Assembly: GCF_028389875.1 (NCBI RefSeq)
Contig: NC_084678.1
Span: 17,886,899-17,950,898, forward strand
Source: Rhea pennata
Lineage: Eukaryota; Chordata; Aves; Rheiformes; Rheidae
Reading direction: 5' to 3'
Length of the DNA stretch: 64,000 bases
The notes beneath the pieces were generated by a model. That model saw only the letters and a list, made by a program, of their open reading frames with translations, had not been told where the DNA came from and did not search any database. Positions 12,901 through 24,406 of the stretch are shown in pieces. The position numbers and the translations under genes were made by a program. Every line of letters starts with the position of its first letter. Position 1 is the stretch's first letter.

Positions 12901-15412
12901 AGGATCTGTCCTGAGGGCTTGGCAAATATTTATGGATAGTTGGTATATTTGAAGAACTGGAATCTGTATGAAAATGATTTTCAGCCTGAAAATGAGAGTG
13001 AGTTTCTGGTAAATGTTCTTTTCCAGTGACTAGCGAGGGGCTGACTCTGCTCTGCCCGGGCTGCGCGAGAGATAAAGAGCCGCTCCAGCTCTTCCTCCCA
13101 AAACGTCCCTGAAAATGTTTCATATTTTTGCAACCTAGCGCTTGGGGAGGACTCTACCGAGTCAGGCTGGGATGGTGGTTTTGGCCAAGGGAGACTTCTA
13201 GGATCGGTTTTGAAGGTGACAGGTAAGTCATGCCATTTGGGAACTGGGGCTTGGCTTGCATCCTGGGCAGAGGTGAGAGAAAGCCCGGGCGTCTCCGGCA
13301 CCCTGGTGGGAGGAGGGCTTCCGAGAGACGCGCGCCTCGGTACGGGCACCCTGGCACGGCCCGGGAGCTGCTGGCTGGTATCCCTGTGTTCTTCTGGGAA
13401 GTTTCCTCTGTAGCGGCTGGATGAAGGGTCTCGCCTCTGTACTTCTCTAGTGTTATGTGATGTTCTATGTGTATTGGTAAGTAAGGGAAGTTTTGCATTG
13501 CTAAGTAAGTATTCCTGCTGGAGTCTTGGCCACTATGCAGGAAAATTATGGATTTTGTTTATGCCAAAGACATAATACATATGCTTCTTTTCAGCTTTTT
13601 TTCTGTTCTTTTTTTCCCCCCTCCAGGTTGAACCCAAAGTGAGTGCTTGGGAAAACCCTGGCCCCCTCCCGAGGATGCAGTTGTGCTGCAGAGCAAAGGG
13701 GCTCCCTAAATCGGGCGACGCGAGGGAGAAGCAGAGAGGCCAGTCCTCCAAAATGACATGGGGCTGCTTCTGAGGCTGTTGCTGATCCCCAGGTAGGACT
13801 TGTGCGGGGGAGAGGAGTTTCTATATGCAGCTCCTGTGAACCAGCCATATATTGAAGATGCAGAGCAGTGTGGTTAAGCTGAAAGTCAGAACATCCTCTG
13901 GCAAATAAATATATCTTTTTGCTACTGTAGCTTATTTCTTCTGGGGACCCAGTTTAAGATTTATTAGCCAAAGAATAATGGTTGTAGCTCCACCAGCAAA
14001 CTGTATGAGGAACAGTTCCTGCTATTGCCAACTTCGGGCATTAAAATCATTAGTCAGGTCCCCAAGCTGGTCATATAAACCTTCAGGTTTTTTTCTCCTT
14101 GCAATAAATCAGCTTGGCCTGTTTTGTTTGCTTTCCTATTTCTGAGCCTTTTGAAATATGAGGGTTTCAAGTGCTTTTCAGCAGCTCCAAGAGCTAGAAA
14201 TGACGTGCATAATTGTTGTACATGAAAGTAGATGTATGTGTAATTAATGTGATTTCATGGGCTGAGATATTAAGGGAGACATCACCACCATAGTGCTTGT
14301 GAAAATTACAGAGTTAGCAACAAAGGTGCACTTCCTGGGTATCAACACAGCAATGAAATTATCCTGAATGTCTCGAGAAAGTTGCCAATAGCATCCAATA
14401 ATCGATTAAATCTTGGCACAACCTGATGTGCCCCCCAGCCATGCCTCTGCTTGCTCTAAAGCTGCCTTATCCCAAAGCTCAGTTTTGGAAATTGAGGTCT
14501 ATTTGTGTTTCTGTTCTTTTTTGTTGTTGTTTTGGTTTTTTTTGTTTGTTTGTTTTTTTGTAGTTTGCATGAACAGCCTCTTGAGTCCACTGCAGAGACA
14601 TGTCTGGGCTTTTTGGTCAGTGCGGTAGAGCACTGAAGTCAGTGACAAATGCATCTACTTGCTCTCCCGTTGTGCTCAAATATGCAGAACCCAGTGTGCA
14701 AGTACCTCTATGTGCATATAACATTGCACGTGCTTGTTCACAGTCACATTTTATTCAACGTTTTCTGTGACTGGGCTTTGTCAGAAGTGTATTTTTGAAA
14801 ATATAATTGGCTTCAAGTCTGAAATTAGAAACCATTGTACAGATAGTGGTTTTTTTCTTTTTTTCTGACCCAGTGGAAAACTAACCAACATCCACGTTCC
14901 CATAGTAACATTGCTAGAAATGGAAAAAAATATTTCTTATTAGTAGGTGCCATGTACTTCTGCAGCTGAGAAGTATGGGGCTGTTTTACATCCTTATAAT
15001 GGTGGAATTTTCATTCTTTCTCAACTAAATATGAGATCTGGACTCTCATACTGGTACCATTCCTCAGGAAGGAGAAGTTTGCCTGTCTTTATGTGCAAAA
15101 CACTGAGGGAACAACAAGTCAGTAATCATACCAGGAAATCCAGTATTAAAGATAATTATTTAATTAAAGTATGGAACATGGTTACAACTCGTCTTGTTGG
15201 TGCAACAAAAATTCCAACAGCAGGATTGGAAGAGAAGTTCACTAGTGCAATGCCATTATTATCCTAAATACGAGAAAGTGTTGTTTTAGTAAAGAAAGAG
15301 AAAAGGATTTTTAGCATTGCATGCAGGAAGAACACATAAAGCTTGATTTAAAAGCCTCTAGAACAATTTTGCCACTGTTTTTCTCCAGGCGCAACAAATT
15401 GGACACCAGACT
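9911..15412. other. Tail-to-tail spacer between BPIFB2 and TENP
   Basis: No BPI-family exon, RNA gene or recognisable transposon was seen here. Open frames (for example 10612-11040) are short, lack family motifs, and are not flanked by convincing splice signals that would join them. A GC-richer patch lies at about 13200-13850 and T-rich simple sequence at about 14515-14565. The part nearest 15413 should hold the TENP 3' UTR; a minus-strand AATAAA at 14750-14755 is one possible poly(A) signal. Confidence 0.5.
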
Positions 15413-18400
15413 TCAGGCCACGATGACCTGTCCTCCAGTTTTAGGCTGTAGCTTGAGGTTACAGGGGATCAAAACATAGTCCTAAGCAAAGGAAGAAACA
15501 AGGGTTGGATGACATGCTTACATGGCTCATTTTAACCTACTGATATTCTCCCTGCAGGCCAGCTGTCCTTCCAGTGCGCATTTTTTGCTCCTACTAGTAC
15601 TTAGTATTGGAGGAATAGGTTCAGATTTATTCTAGATCCACGAGACAAACGTCTCTTCTGGGTTCCTTGTGGCTGCAAGGAGTCTCAGGGAGACGTGGTC
15701 AGGAGGGAGGTACCTCCAAACAGCTCCTCCAGCTCCCTCCTGCCCGCTGCAGACTGCCCTATTGCCAGAGCTTCGCTGGGCTCAGCACCTTCTCCCACAG
15801 CCTGTCACCAACCAGCACCTCCTCCAGCCTCGTGGAGGTGTGCCACAAAATCTCCCGTCCCGCCAGCCGGCTCCTTGGCAGGAGGGATGTGCAGGGGGGC
15901 TTGCGTCCGGCGCTGCCCCTCAGACCATCCCCACTCTGTCTGCCCCGAAGAATACTTGCTGCTTGCTCCAGGGGTATTAAGTCAAATACAGCAGGAAGCG
16001 TTTTAAATGTCTGGTTTCCTACCTTGTGAATGATGACGTTGACATCAGTATAGACAAAGTTGGGCACGTGTGGCAGGTATATTCCTTCGCTCAGGACCGC
16101 TAGGAAAAAGAGGGGAAATACCCAGCTGAGTGCTGCCTTTGTCCTTGTTTCATGTCATGTGTGCCAAAACCTTACGGGACAGCAGTACTGCTCCCAGCTT
16201 GCCAGCGCCGACAAGCCGTCGCTGCTCCTCACCGTTCATCTGAGCCGGTATCTCCTCACGAATTGTAGACAAAAACAATTCCTCTAGCAATGCAGCCTGC
16301 CAAAGGGAAAATCCACACACTGAGCTCATTTATAGTGTGACCCCAAAGCAAAGGTGGGGAGAGGCAGGGACAAGGAAAGAGAAGAGGTCCGGGCTTTTAC
16401 AGCACAGCGCAGGAAACGTGGGTCAGTGCATGCAGCAAGTCACGGGTGGCTGCGCTTCCCGAGGAGGGGCTGAGCTCGAAGCTGGGCTGCAACTAAGCAG
16501 GCACCTACCGGCACGGGACCCACGTCCGAGGCAGCCAGGCTGAGCTCGATGTCCCTGTAAAACAAACCAACAGCGGCACAGAAGTTGCTTGGGGGTCTCT
16601 GGGGCAGAATTTTCACCAGAGGGTTAAGCTCAGCAGTAAGAAGTGGCTTGCACGTGGCTCTGAGCACGACGGCCCAGTTCAGAGCCGAGTCAGCAGCTTT
16701 CTCTAACTGAGCAAAAACAGAACGGGCAAACGGAGCCCGACTTTCCTCCCGGGCACAGCAGCAAGGAGGGGAGGCAGCCGCAGGGGCTGCGACAGCCCGG
16801 CAGGTCCGAGCCCCGCCGGCCGTTTGCGAGCGGCGTGGTGCTCGCGTGCCCTTTTGCCGCGGGCTCCGTCCACGCTGCGGCAGAGGCGGTAGCTTTAGCC
16901 CGCGAGCGTTGCCTGTTTGTGCACGTGCTGGGTGCAGGGGGACGTGGAAGGAGAGGAATGTGATTTCTGCTTTGCTCTCCAAACGTGTTACTGGGATCCT
17001 TACCGTTTCCCTTGGAACAGAGCTACCTCTACAATGTTCCCGTTAGAAAAGAAAAGAAATTCCTTGGGCTACTTTGCCTCTCCTTTGCTATGCTACTACT
17101 ACTGGGGTGTGTTGCCTTCAAGGACTTGGTGGACAGCTGGGTTCATTACTCTATCGCTGCTGCAGAGATCATCATCTTTACGTCGGTGACGCTGAGGAGG
17201 AGTCCGGCAGACATGTCCTGCAAGCGGAAAAGAGAGGACAGACTCACAGCAGGAAGCCAAGTTTCCCGTTTCAGCTTCGCGTACGGGGTGCACGGCGCCC
17301 GTCCGCGTTACCGCCTGCAGCGCGTCCCGTGTCCCAGCGCAGACGAGCGCCGCGTGGGGCGGTGAGCGCTGACGGGTGCACGCCGAAGCCCGCCCGCGTG
17401 CCGCGGCTGCAGTGGGGTCAGGCCCTCGTTAAGCGGCGCGGGAGCCGCGCGCCCCGCTCGCGGGGGTCGCGTACCACGCTCACGCTCAGGAAGTTCTGGA
17501 AGGCCGGCGCGCCGACCCCGGCGTGGACGGTGAGGAAGAGCTTCAGGGCTGCCTTGCCTTCCTCCAGCACCACGCGCGGCGAGCTCCTGAACGTGGCTCT
17601 CAGCATCACGGGCAGGTCCTCTTGGAACAGGGAGCCGATCTGCAGCGGAGCCCGGCGGGGGTCACTGCGGCGGGCGGCCGCGCCGCCGTCCCCGTCCCCG
17701 TCCCCGCCGCGCCGGCGCCGCGGGCCGGGCAACGCACCTGGGAGATCTTCTGCGCCATGGCGGCGGTGGTCAGCGGGCTCTGGAAGGCGAAACGCAGCTC
17801 GTTGCCCGCCCGGCAGCCGCTTTGCGCTCCCGGGCGCTCGGCAGCCGCGCGGGCCCCGGCCCCCGGGCCCGGCCGGGTCGCGCGCGCTCCGCTCCGCTCC
17901 GCTCACCGGGACGCTCGCGTTGAAGGCGCCGGCCTTTTCCAGGGCGAAGAAGAGGCTGCTGTAGTAGTGCTCGGACAGAGCCAGGGTGAGGTGGGACGCA
18001 GCGGCGCGCGCGGCCTCGGGCATGCCGAAAGGCGCGGGGCTGACGGGAAGGGGCAGCGCCGCCCCCGCCGCCAGGAAAGCCGTCTGCGAGGGAGGCGCGG
18101 AGGGGGAGACGCTGCGGCAGGAGCCTCGGGCCCGGCCCGGCCCGGCCGGCGGAGCCGCGGCGCGGGGCGCGGGCCGGCACCTCCGCAGCCAGCCTCGCGG
18201 GGCCGAGCGGCGGCCGGGAGCGGGGCGGGCGCTTACCACCAACGACAGGGTGATGCCTTGCTCCGAGATGACGGGCGCAGCCAGCGGCAGGTACTGGACC
18301 TGGCAGCTCGGGGTGACCGGGAACCGGGCTGCGGAACGGAGGGGAGCAGCGATGGCGGAGCGCATCCGCGACGCCTCTGGGCTTCCCGCGTTAGCGGGGA

Positions 18401-21394
18401 CGGATACGGAGCGGGAGAGCGGAACGACGTGGGTTTTGCTTTACTGCCTCCCCCCCGCCCAGCTGCCTGGGGCGTCTGAAACGGGAACGGCGGGGGGAGC
18501 CGCACTGGCGGCCGCCCGGTCCGTGCCGAGAGGGCGCGGGCAGCGCAGGGCCCCCGAGCAGCCCCCGAGCGCTGCGCTTCCCCCCCGTCGCCCTTCGAAG
18601 ACGTGCGGGCGAGCGCCTGCCCGAGCGGCGCGGAGCGGCTCCGCCGGCGGGCCCGGCCGCGTCCCGGCGCCGCCGCGGGCCGGGGGCCTCTCGCGGCCCG
18701 GCCTCCGCGGAGGCTCCCGCTGGCCGCGGCGAGGCCGGGAGCGAGCCCGCGCGCTCACCCGTCAGAGACGCCAGTCGTTCGTTCGGCAAAACGAGCAGTC
18801 TGGAGACTTCCGAGCAAATCTGCGGAATACGGGGCAAAACAAAATGAGAGGCGGTAGGCGAGCGCGGCGGGGGGCACGTCGGGCGCCCGCCGAACGGCCC
18901 CTGCGTCGGGCTCGGGTTCCCGCGCTGGCCGGACGGCACGCTAAGCAGGAGCTGTGCTCCTGTTCTTTCCCCTCTGGGGGTGGCTCTGCCCTTCCAGGTC
19001 AGATCTGCTTTTAGAAGAAAAAATGATAGCGTTAAATTCTTCAAACGGCATCTGCTCCTTTTGGCCTACTTGCAGGGGATGGTGGGGAACATCTAGCAAA
19101 GATGGGTTTTGTAAGCACCAGATTCACTGATGCTAACAGAACTGTACAATTTTGTCTTCTATCTTATGTCTTGACAAACTATGTCTTACCTTGTTGACAT
19201 CAATCTCCTTGTCCACCTCCAAACTAGGAGACTTGCTGGATGGAAACAACAAGATGGACGATGTTAGATGAGAACGAGCTCAGCCAGGTCAATGGGAGTA
19301 TCTTTGATCTGACCTAACAAGCATCCTGAGACATTATTGTGATCATGTTCTATAACATATTAAACTGACAACAATTTAGAACCCTAAAGCACTGCAGAAC
19401 TGTCACTGGACCTGCACTAAAAATGTTCATGCTACAATACTTAAAAATATCTGCTTGCTTATTGGAAAATGAGACTCTTGTAACAGGAAAATAAAATTTA
19501 AAAACCCTGAAAGCAGAACAAAGTTTCTCTCACAAAGATAAAGGATTTATGTTAATCTTTCCAAGATTTTTAGGGTATTGGTGGGTCAGTGGTTAAATCA
19601 CCTTTATGTGTAAAAATATTTCTCACACGTTTTCTTCTTTATTTACCCAGATCCCATACTTGCGCAGTATCCCATATGCCTGAACAAAGAAAACCTGTGG
19701 AATTGACCTTTCTGTCTCCTCAGTGCTCTGCATTTCTTCCACGGTGGGCTTGCAGGCGGAAGCTGTCAGCTCCAGGTTCCCTTCAGGATTCCTTTCCACG
19801 TGGAGATCTGCCAGGATGGACAGTCTCACCACCTTGGGAATCGAGCTGTGTGAGGAGAAGGGACGCAGATGGACTGGAGCACCGGGACCTCCTGAGTCCA
19901 GTCTGCTCCTAGTCCTACTCATTACAGAGTCATCTGCTCCCATGTGCAGATTTCGCTCAGACTTGACTCCGTTGCTCCACGTGGGAGCTGGAGGGTTTGG
20001 CTTTGCTTTGAGCCCTGTGACTGGAGGTAAGAAACAGCTGGTGAGCCGTTTCACCCCTCGCAGCCCCTCCGTTCCCAATACTCACGGGGAGACTGTGATG
20101 CCAATGTCTGTGTTGATGCTCAGCCGCAGCCCGGCATCAGGGATGAGCGACAGAGAGAGGTCAACAACTTTGACGGAGTCAATTTGGCTCCTGCTTGAGC
20201 AGAAATTAAGATGTTAGGAGAACAGCGCAGAGTGATAAGCAATCCCTAGTTGTGCTTCCAGTGGACCAACACCAGAAGTCCATGGGTCTGTGCAGCGTAC
20301 AAGTAAAACAGTCCCTCAAAGTGGCACATGAACTGCTGCTGTTAGATCTCAAACGCCTCTTTGTCTTGGCCCAAGTAGCAGCTATATGGGATATAAAACA
20401 CACAGGTCTGGATAAGAGGCCACAGGATTACCTCTTGGTCTTGGAGTCTAATCCAGTTAGGAAATCTTATAGCCAGACATACTGTGAATTCAAAAGAAAA
20501 CTGGAGTGAATTTATTTTCCTACTAATAGTACTTGTCTTGCTGACCATCTGCTCACATTTTCCTCTTTTTCTGTTTTAGTGCAATGTGTTTTTTGAATCT
20601 GAGCTTTTTTTATTCAGTTTTCCTGCTTGGTTTAGTGGCTCAAGCTGAAACAGCTGCCATGAAATTTGTCAGTCCTGCTGCCTAAAGAGGGAAGTTCCCC
20701 CTGCTCATCTTGAATCCCAGCATGCTTGGGTCATCTCTTCAGAGACAGGAGCTCTTCTCTAAACTGGTATTTAAAATAGGAAAGTTGATGTCCATTCCGG
20801 ATTTTTGTCCTTGCTGAGAAAATGCCTCTTGTAATGATAGTGTTCTAGTTAAACAGCAACATGAACTAGTGGTATAATGGGAAAACCTCAACAAGGCAGA
20901 GCCGTGGACTCACCTGGTGGGTTTTGGGGAGTCAAGAAGCAGATCCGAGACTTGCGGCGCCATTAGGTCCTGTGCTAGGATTGTCTCCGCGTGCTGTTTT
21001 GAAACTTCAGCAACTGTGCAATAGGGCAGATATTTTATTAGACCTTCTTGAATGTGTGGTCTCATGGGCAGAGCAAGTACCAGACTCTGTCCAGGTGACA
21101 CATTTCTTTCTCTTATAAATCCTACTGTTACTAGGTATAGAAAGAGGATGATGAAAATGAGCTAATAAAAGGCGTAAGTTAATAGTGACAGTTGAGTCAA
21201 AGGTATTTAGTGAAGTATTTCATTACCTGATTGAAAGCAGCTTCTGCCTCCCTTCCTTACTGACAGTGGTTTGTACTGTACTTACGGTAACTCAGTCCTG
21301 ATGGGCTGAGTATCCCACCACAGTCAGGTGACCTGGTGGCGAGAGCTGGTGCCAGGAGGCTCAGGACGATGCCCAAGGTGCAGATCTTCCCCAT
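15413..21394 (-). CDS. TENP: TENP (ovoglobulin G2), BPI-family egg-white protein
   Basis: TENP is a secreted BPI-fold protein abundant in bird egg white and first described in neural precursors. Coding exons in transcript order are 21394-21286, 21013-20914, 20190-20086, 19845-19708, 19235-19190, 18819-18759, 18328-18237, 18083-17907, 17779-17738, 17639-17475, 17217-17150, 16554-16509, 16296-16233, 16099-16023 and 15481-15413. Phases close to 452 residues. The signal peptide is MGKICTLGIVLSLLAPALA, followed by TRSPDCGGILSPSGLSY and LAEVSKQHAETIL. The barrel Cys pair is about Cys136 and Cys168, with an NAS glycosylation site near residue 272. The identification rests on these N-terminal motifs, on SLAASDVGPVP, and on the last exon starting DYVLIPCNLKL, which match remembered chicken TENP. 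Exons 5 (46 nt), 9 (42 nt) and 10 (165 nt) are shorter than in the paralogues. The exon 4 donor is the unusual GTCAAT. Confidence 0.94.
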
Positions 21395-21402
21395 GCTGAC
21401 GC
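21395..21402 (-). other. TENP: 5' UTR portion of TENP exon 2
   Basis: Reading on the minus strand, a pyrimidine-rich stretch ending in CAG lies eight bases before the TENP ATG. This acceptor implies that an upstream non-coding exon is spliced to the signal-peptide exon, as in the other genes of this cluster. Confidence 0.5.
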
Positions 21403-21628
21403 CTGGAAGAGGAGGATGCACAGGGCAGCCTGGTCAGGGCAGCATGGCCTCAGTCTGGCAGGTCAAGGCATGGACCAGGACTCTGGCTCCCGGATAGGGT
21501 TTGTGATCCTGGGCTAGTCAATGGGGGCTTCTCTTGAGAAGGGCAGTGTACAGTGCTTAAAATAATCATGGCCTCTCTGATTCACCTCACACTGAACTTC
21601 CTTGCAGTTTCCTTTCAGCTTTTGTTTA

Positions 21629-21674
21629 AAAAAAAAAAAGAAAGAAAAAAAAAGAAAAAAAGAAAAAAAAAAAA
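21629..21674 (+). repeat. A-rich simple repeat
   Basis: About 45 bases of A interrupted by single G residues, with one T near the end, lie upstream of the TENP signal-peptide exon, within its proposed first intron. This could be an old retroposon tail, but no element body is recognisable beside it. Confidence 0.8.
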
Positions 21675-22129
21675 TGTGTGGCTCTGGTGTAGTACCTGAG
21701 GATTTGAAGGTACTAAAAGAAGGCTCAGCCTTGAAAACCTCCTGCAAGTATATAAGCTGAAATGACGCTTGCAGCAATAACATGCCCACTGAAGGTTCTA
21801 TACTGGCCTTCAACTGATATAAAAACCAGTAAGTAAACAAGAATTAAAATTAGTTGAAAAAAAATGGAAGTTATGGAGCAGGCTAAAACAAAATAAAAAA
21901 GTGAGAATGTCCCCTACCTCTCTGAAACTGTTTTGAAATTGTTCATAATGCTCTTACAGTATTAAGAAAGTAAGTCATTCAGAAAGTTTAACCTGAGTTA
22001 AAAAAAAAAAAATTGTATCAATCTTAGCAGAGAGAGAACTTCTGATCTAACTGACCCTTACAGAGATATACCAAAGGGAGTACAAGCAATGCTTAAATCT
22101 ATCTTTTCATTTTATAAATGCATCTTTAC

Positions 22130-22172
22130 CTTTTCTGACCAATCTTCTCATTCAGTCCGTGTCTTGCTGTGG
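22130..22172 (-). other. TENP: Candidate non-coding first exon of TENP
   Basis: On the minus strand a stretch of about 43 bases lies about 30 bases after a TATA box and ends AAAAG followed by a GTAAAG donor. It would splice to the acceptor just before the TENP ATG at 21394. The start is inferred from TATA spacing only. Confidence 0.5.
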
Positions 22173-22200
22173 ACAAGGACAATCAAAGAATTGTGCATGC

Positions 22201-22208
22201 TTTATATA
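22201..22208 (-). promoter_or_regulatory. TENP: Candidate TATA box of TENP
   Basis: The minus strand reads TATATAAA, about 800 bases upstream of the TENP start codon and about 30 bases before a plausible short first exon. TATA-driven, tightly regulated promoters fit an oviduct-secreted protein, but that regulation is inference. Confidence 0.5.
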
Positions 22209-22209
22209 T

Positions 22210-24395
22210 CCTCATAACCCAGGTTGATGAAGGCAGAAATTGGCAAAGAGGAGGATACTTTGGGTGGAGACACTTTGTTTTATATACCATTTTTATTGTT
22301 TCTCCATATATTTGATTACATTGGCCATTGACCTAACAAGGTAAAATATTGAACAGCAGGTGTTAGGGCAGGTTGCCTTTTATTGTGATGTTATTCAGCT
22401 GCGCAAAGAAAGGTCTCTGCATGGAAGGTGCCAAGAAATCAAACATTGTTCGAAAGTGAACACTGGTCTCTTTGCTCTACAGCCATGATTTCTTCTGACC
22501 ACCCTGAAGGCAGTGTTAATGCAACAGCTACACAAGGAAGAATGGGTTGTGTTGAGCTCCCTGCTAGGCAGCTCAGATCAGAAGTGCTCAGACTTGGACA
22601 CATAAGGCAGAAGGTCTTGGAAATACAGCAAGGATGCCCTCCTGCAAGCATAGATGAGTCGCTTGTTGCTTTTGCTTAGGCCTATTGGAAGTCTGTTGAA
22701 GACAACAGGAGTGTTTCCCTGGAGTTCAGTGAGTTTAAAACTAGACAGAAGGCCAGGCTTTGTGGAGATATTATCTCTAACCTCCAGAACAGCCACTTGT
22801 GATAATTCCTGCCTGCTTTTACCTCATTCCCAAGCAAAAGCCACTGGCAATATTTACAGTAACTGATAGAGAAAATGGGGACTGTAGGGACATCGAGCAG
22901 CATAAGCATTCTTGGAAGGGAGTAGGAGTCCTCTTCCTTCATGTGCTGTCTTCTCGCTAGCCAGCCTGAACTTGAGCCTTAAGAGAAAGAATGAATTTGG
23001 GAAAATTAATGTGATTTATGTCATAGCCCTGACTGTTTTTTGCATTACAAGAACAGCATCCTTTTGCTGGCTTTTGCTTTAGGGGGATGTTGGGGTGCTG
23101 TTTTGTACATTGCCCCTCTCCTGGCAGCCCCTGGCAGCTCACCTTGTCCATTATGCATGCTGACCAGACATGGTGAGAAAGGGTGTTGTTATCCCGCTGA
23201 TCTCAGCCTGTCTCAGTGCTGGCCTTACTAGTTGAGGCTCAGCCTTGGGTCCACATGTTCTTCCTTTTAGCTTGGAAAGTGGAGCATAGACTGCAAAAAA
23301 ATGCCATATAAATACTTCTTCTGTGGTGTCATGCAGCTCTCTTTAATGCTGCTTATTCTGACTTTCTCTTTTCTTGATATTTGTGATATCAACTCTGAGG
23401 TATGGTCAGTCTTCCAGAGAGGGTTAAATTGCCCATTTTGGTCTGAATTCTTTGCCTATAGGATATCCTGTTCAGCGCTTGTTGATACACCTGCTCTGCC
23501 TTGGGAGGCAACTATTGTCCTTTGTGCATTGGCTAAGTGAGTTATTGGGCTCTGGTTCCAGGTGCATCTTGACATGTTCGGAGAAGTCTTTGGTTCTCAC
23601 TAGCCTTATGGTGCTTTCTTTCTCAGTGTGACAGAGAGATGCCAAGAAGAAAGGCAGAGTTTCAGCCACGTTGTGTATTTCCATTGAAGGTGTACAAATA
23701 GCAGCGTCAAGAGAAAATACCGAGCTAGAGATCTAAGAGCCTATTAGCGGAAGAGCAGAGTTTACACTTTAGTACTGATGTATGCAGCCCATTTAGAGGC
23801 AACAAATGTGCTCAGAAAAGTGAATCCATTGGAAAGACTGTAAACTGCAGATGAGTTGCCTGGGGGTAGGAGAGGCAGTTCAGGCATCTTGCATTGATAG
23901 GGACATGTCCAGGTCTTACGAAAGTCTCTAAGAAATAAGTCTTCACTGTTTTGTAAAGCCGTGATTGGAAATTGCCCCCTCCCCCCCAGATAAGCCTCAT
24001 TCCAATGTAGGTAATAGTGGTAGCTCTTTCCAAAGCTGAACCTGAGATTTATTTGTGGATTGCTGTTATCATTTACAGCAGCACAAGAGTCTAGGGAAAA
24101 ACTGAAGGGAGGAAAAGGCACTATGGTGCTTAGACATGGATTTTCTTCTCCTTAAGAGCTGTTCTGTACCTGACAGTCCTGGTGGAAGTTTAATTAGATG
24201 TCAACTTATAGCATAATGACTGATCAAGTTACCAGCACAAAAGTGTCTTTCTGGCCTGATGGGCTCTTAAATGGGAATTATCTATAAATCTTACTTCCCT
24301 ATTAGATAAGATGTAAATCTTCTTGTCTGTGCTTAGTAAAGAGTCACCAAGTATATCACTAAGAGGGGGGTAATGACAGATTAAGCCTCATGACA
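22210..24395. other. Head-to-head interval between TENP and BPIFB6
   Basis: About 2.2 kb separate the proposed TATA boxes of the two divergent genes. No family exon or RNA gene was found, and the open frames here are short and unsupported. The interval is the natural place for elements shared by the two promoters, although no specific site can be assigned by eye. Confidence 0.4.
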
Positions 24396-24400
24396 GACTT

Positions 24401-24406
24401 TATATA
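24401..24406 (+). promoter_or_regulatory. BPIFB6: Candidate TATA box of BPIFB6
   Basis: The plus strand reads TTTATATAGA around this position. A possible non-coding first exon of about 47 bases follows (about 24430-24476) and ends GCACAG before a GTACTG donor. Another AT-rich TATA-like stretch lies near 25253-25262, so the assignment is tentative. Confidence 0.35.

Noticed and set aside
15413-15445. A shorter TENP last exon starting at 15445
   Set aside because: The acceptor is weaker, and the longer exon starting at 15481 restores the DYVLIPC motif expected for TENP.
17074-19044. Several plus- and minus-strand open frames of 200-340 codons
   Set aside because: They are shadows of GC-rich TENP exons 6-11 and their introns. 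The TENP exons account for the conserved peptides, in phase and with splice sites.
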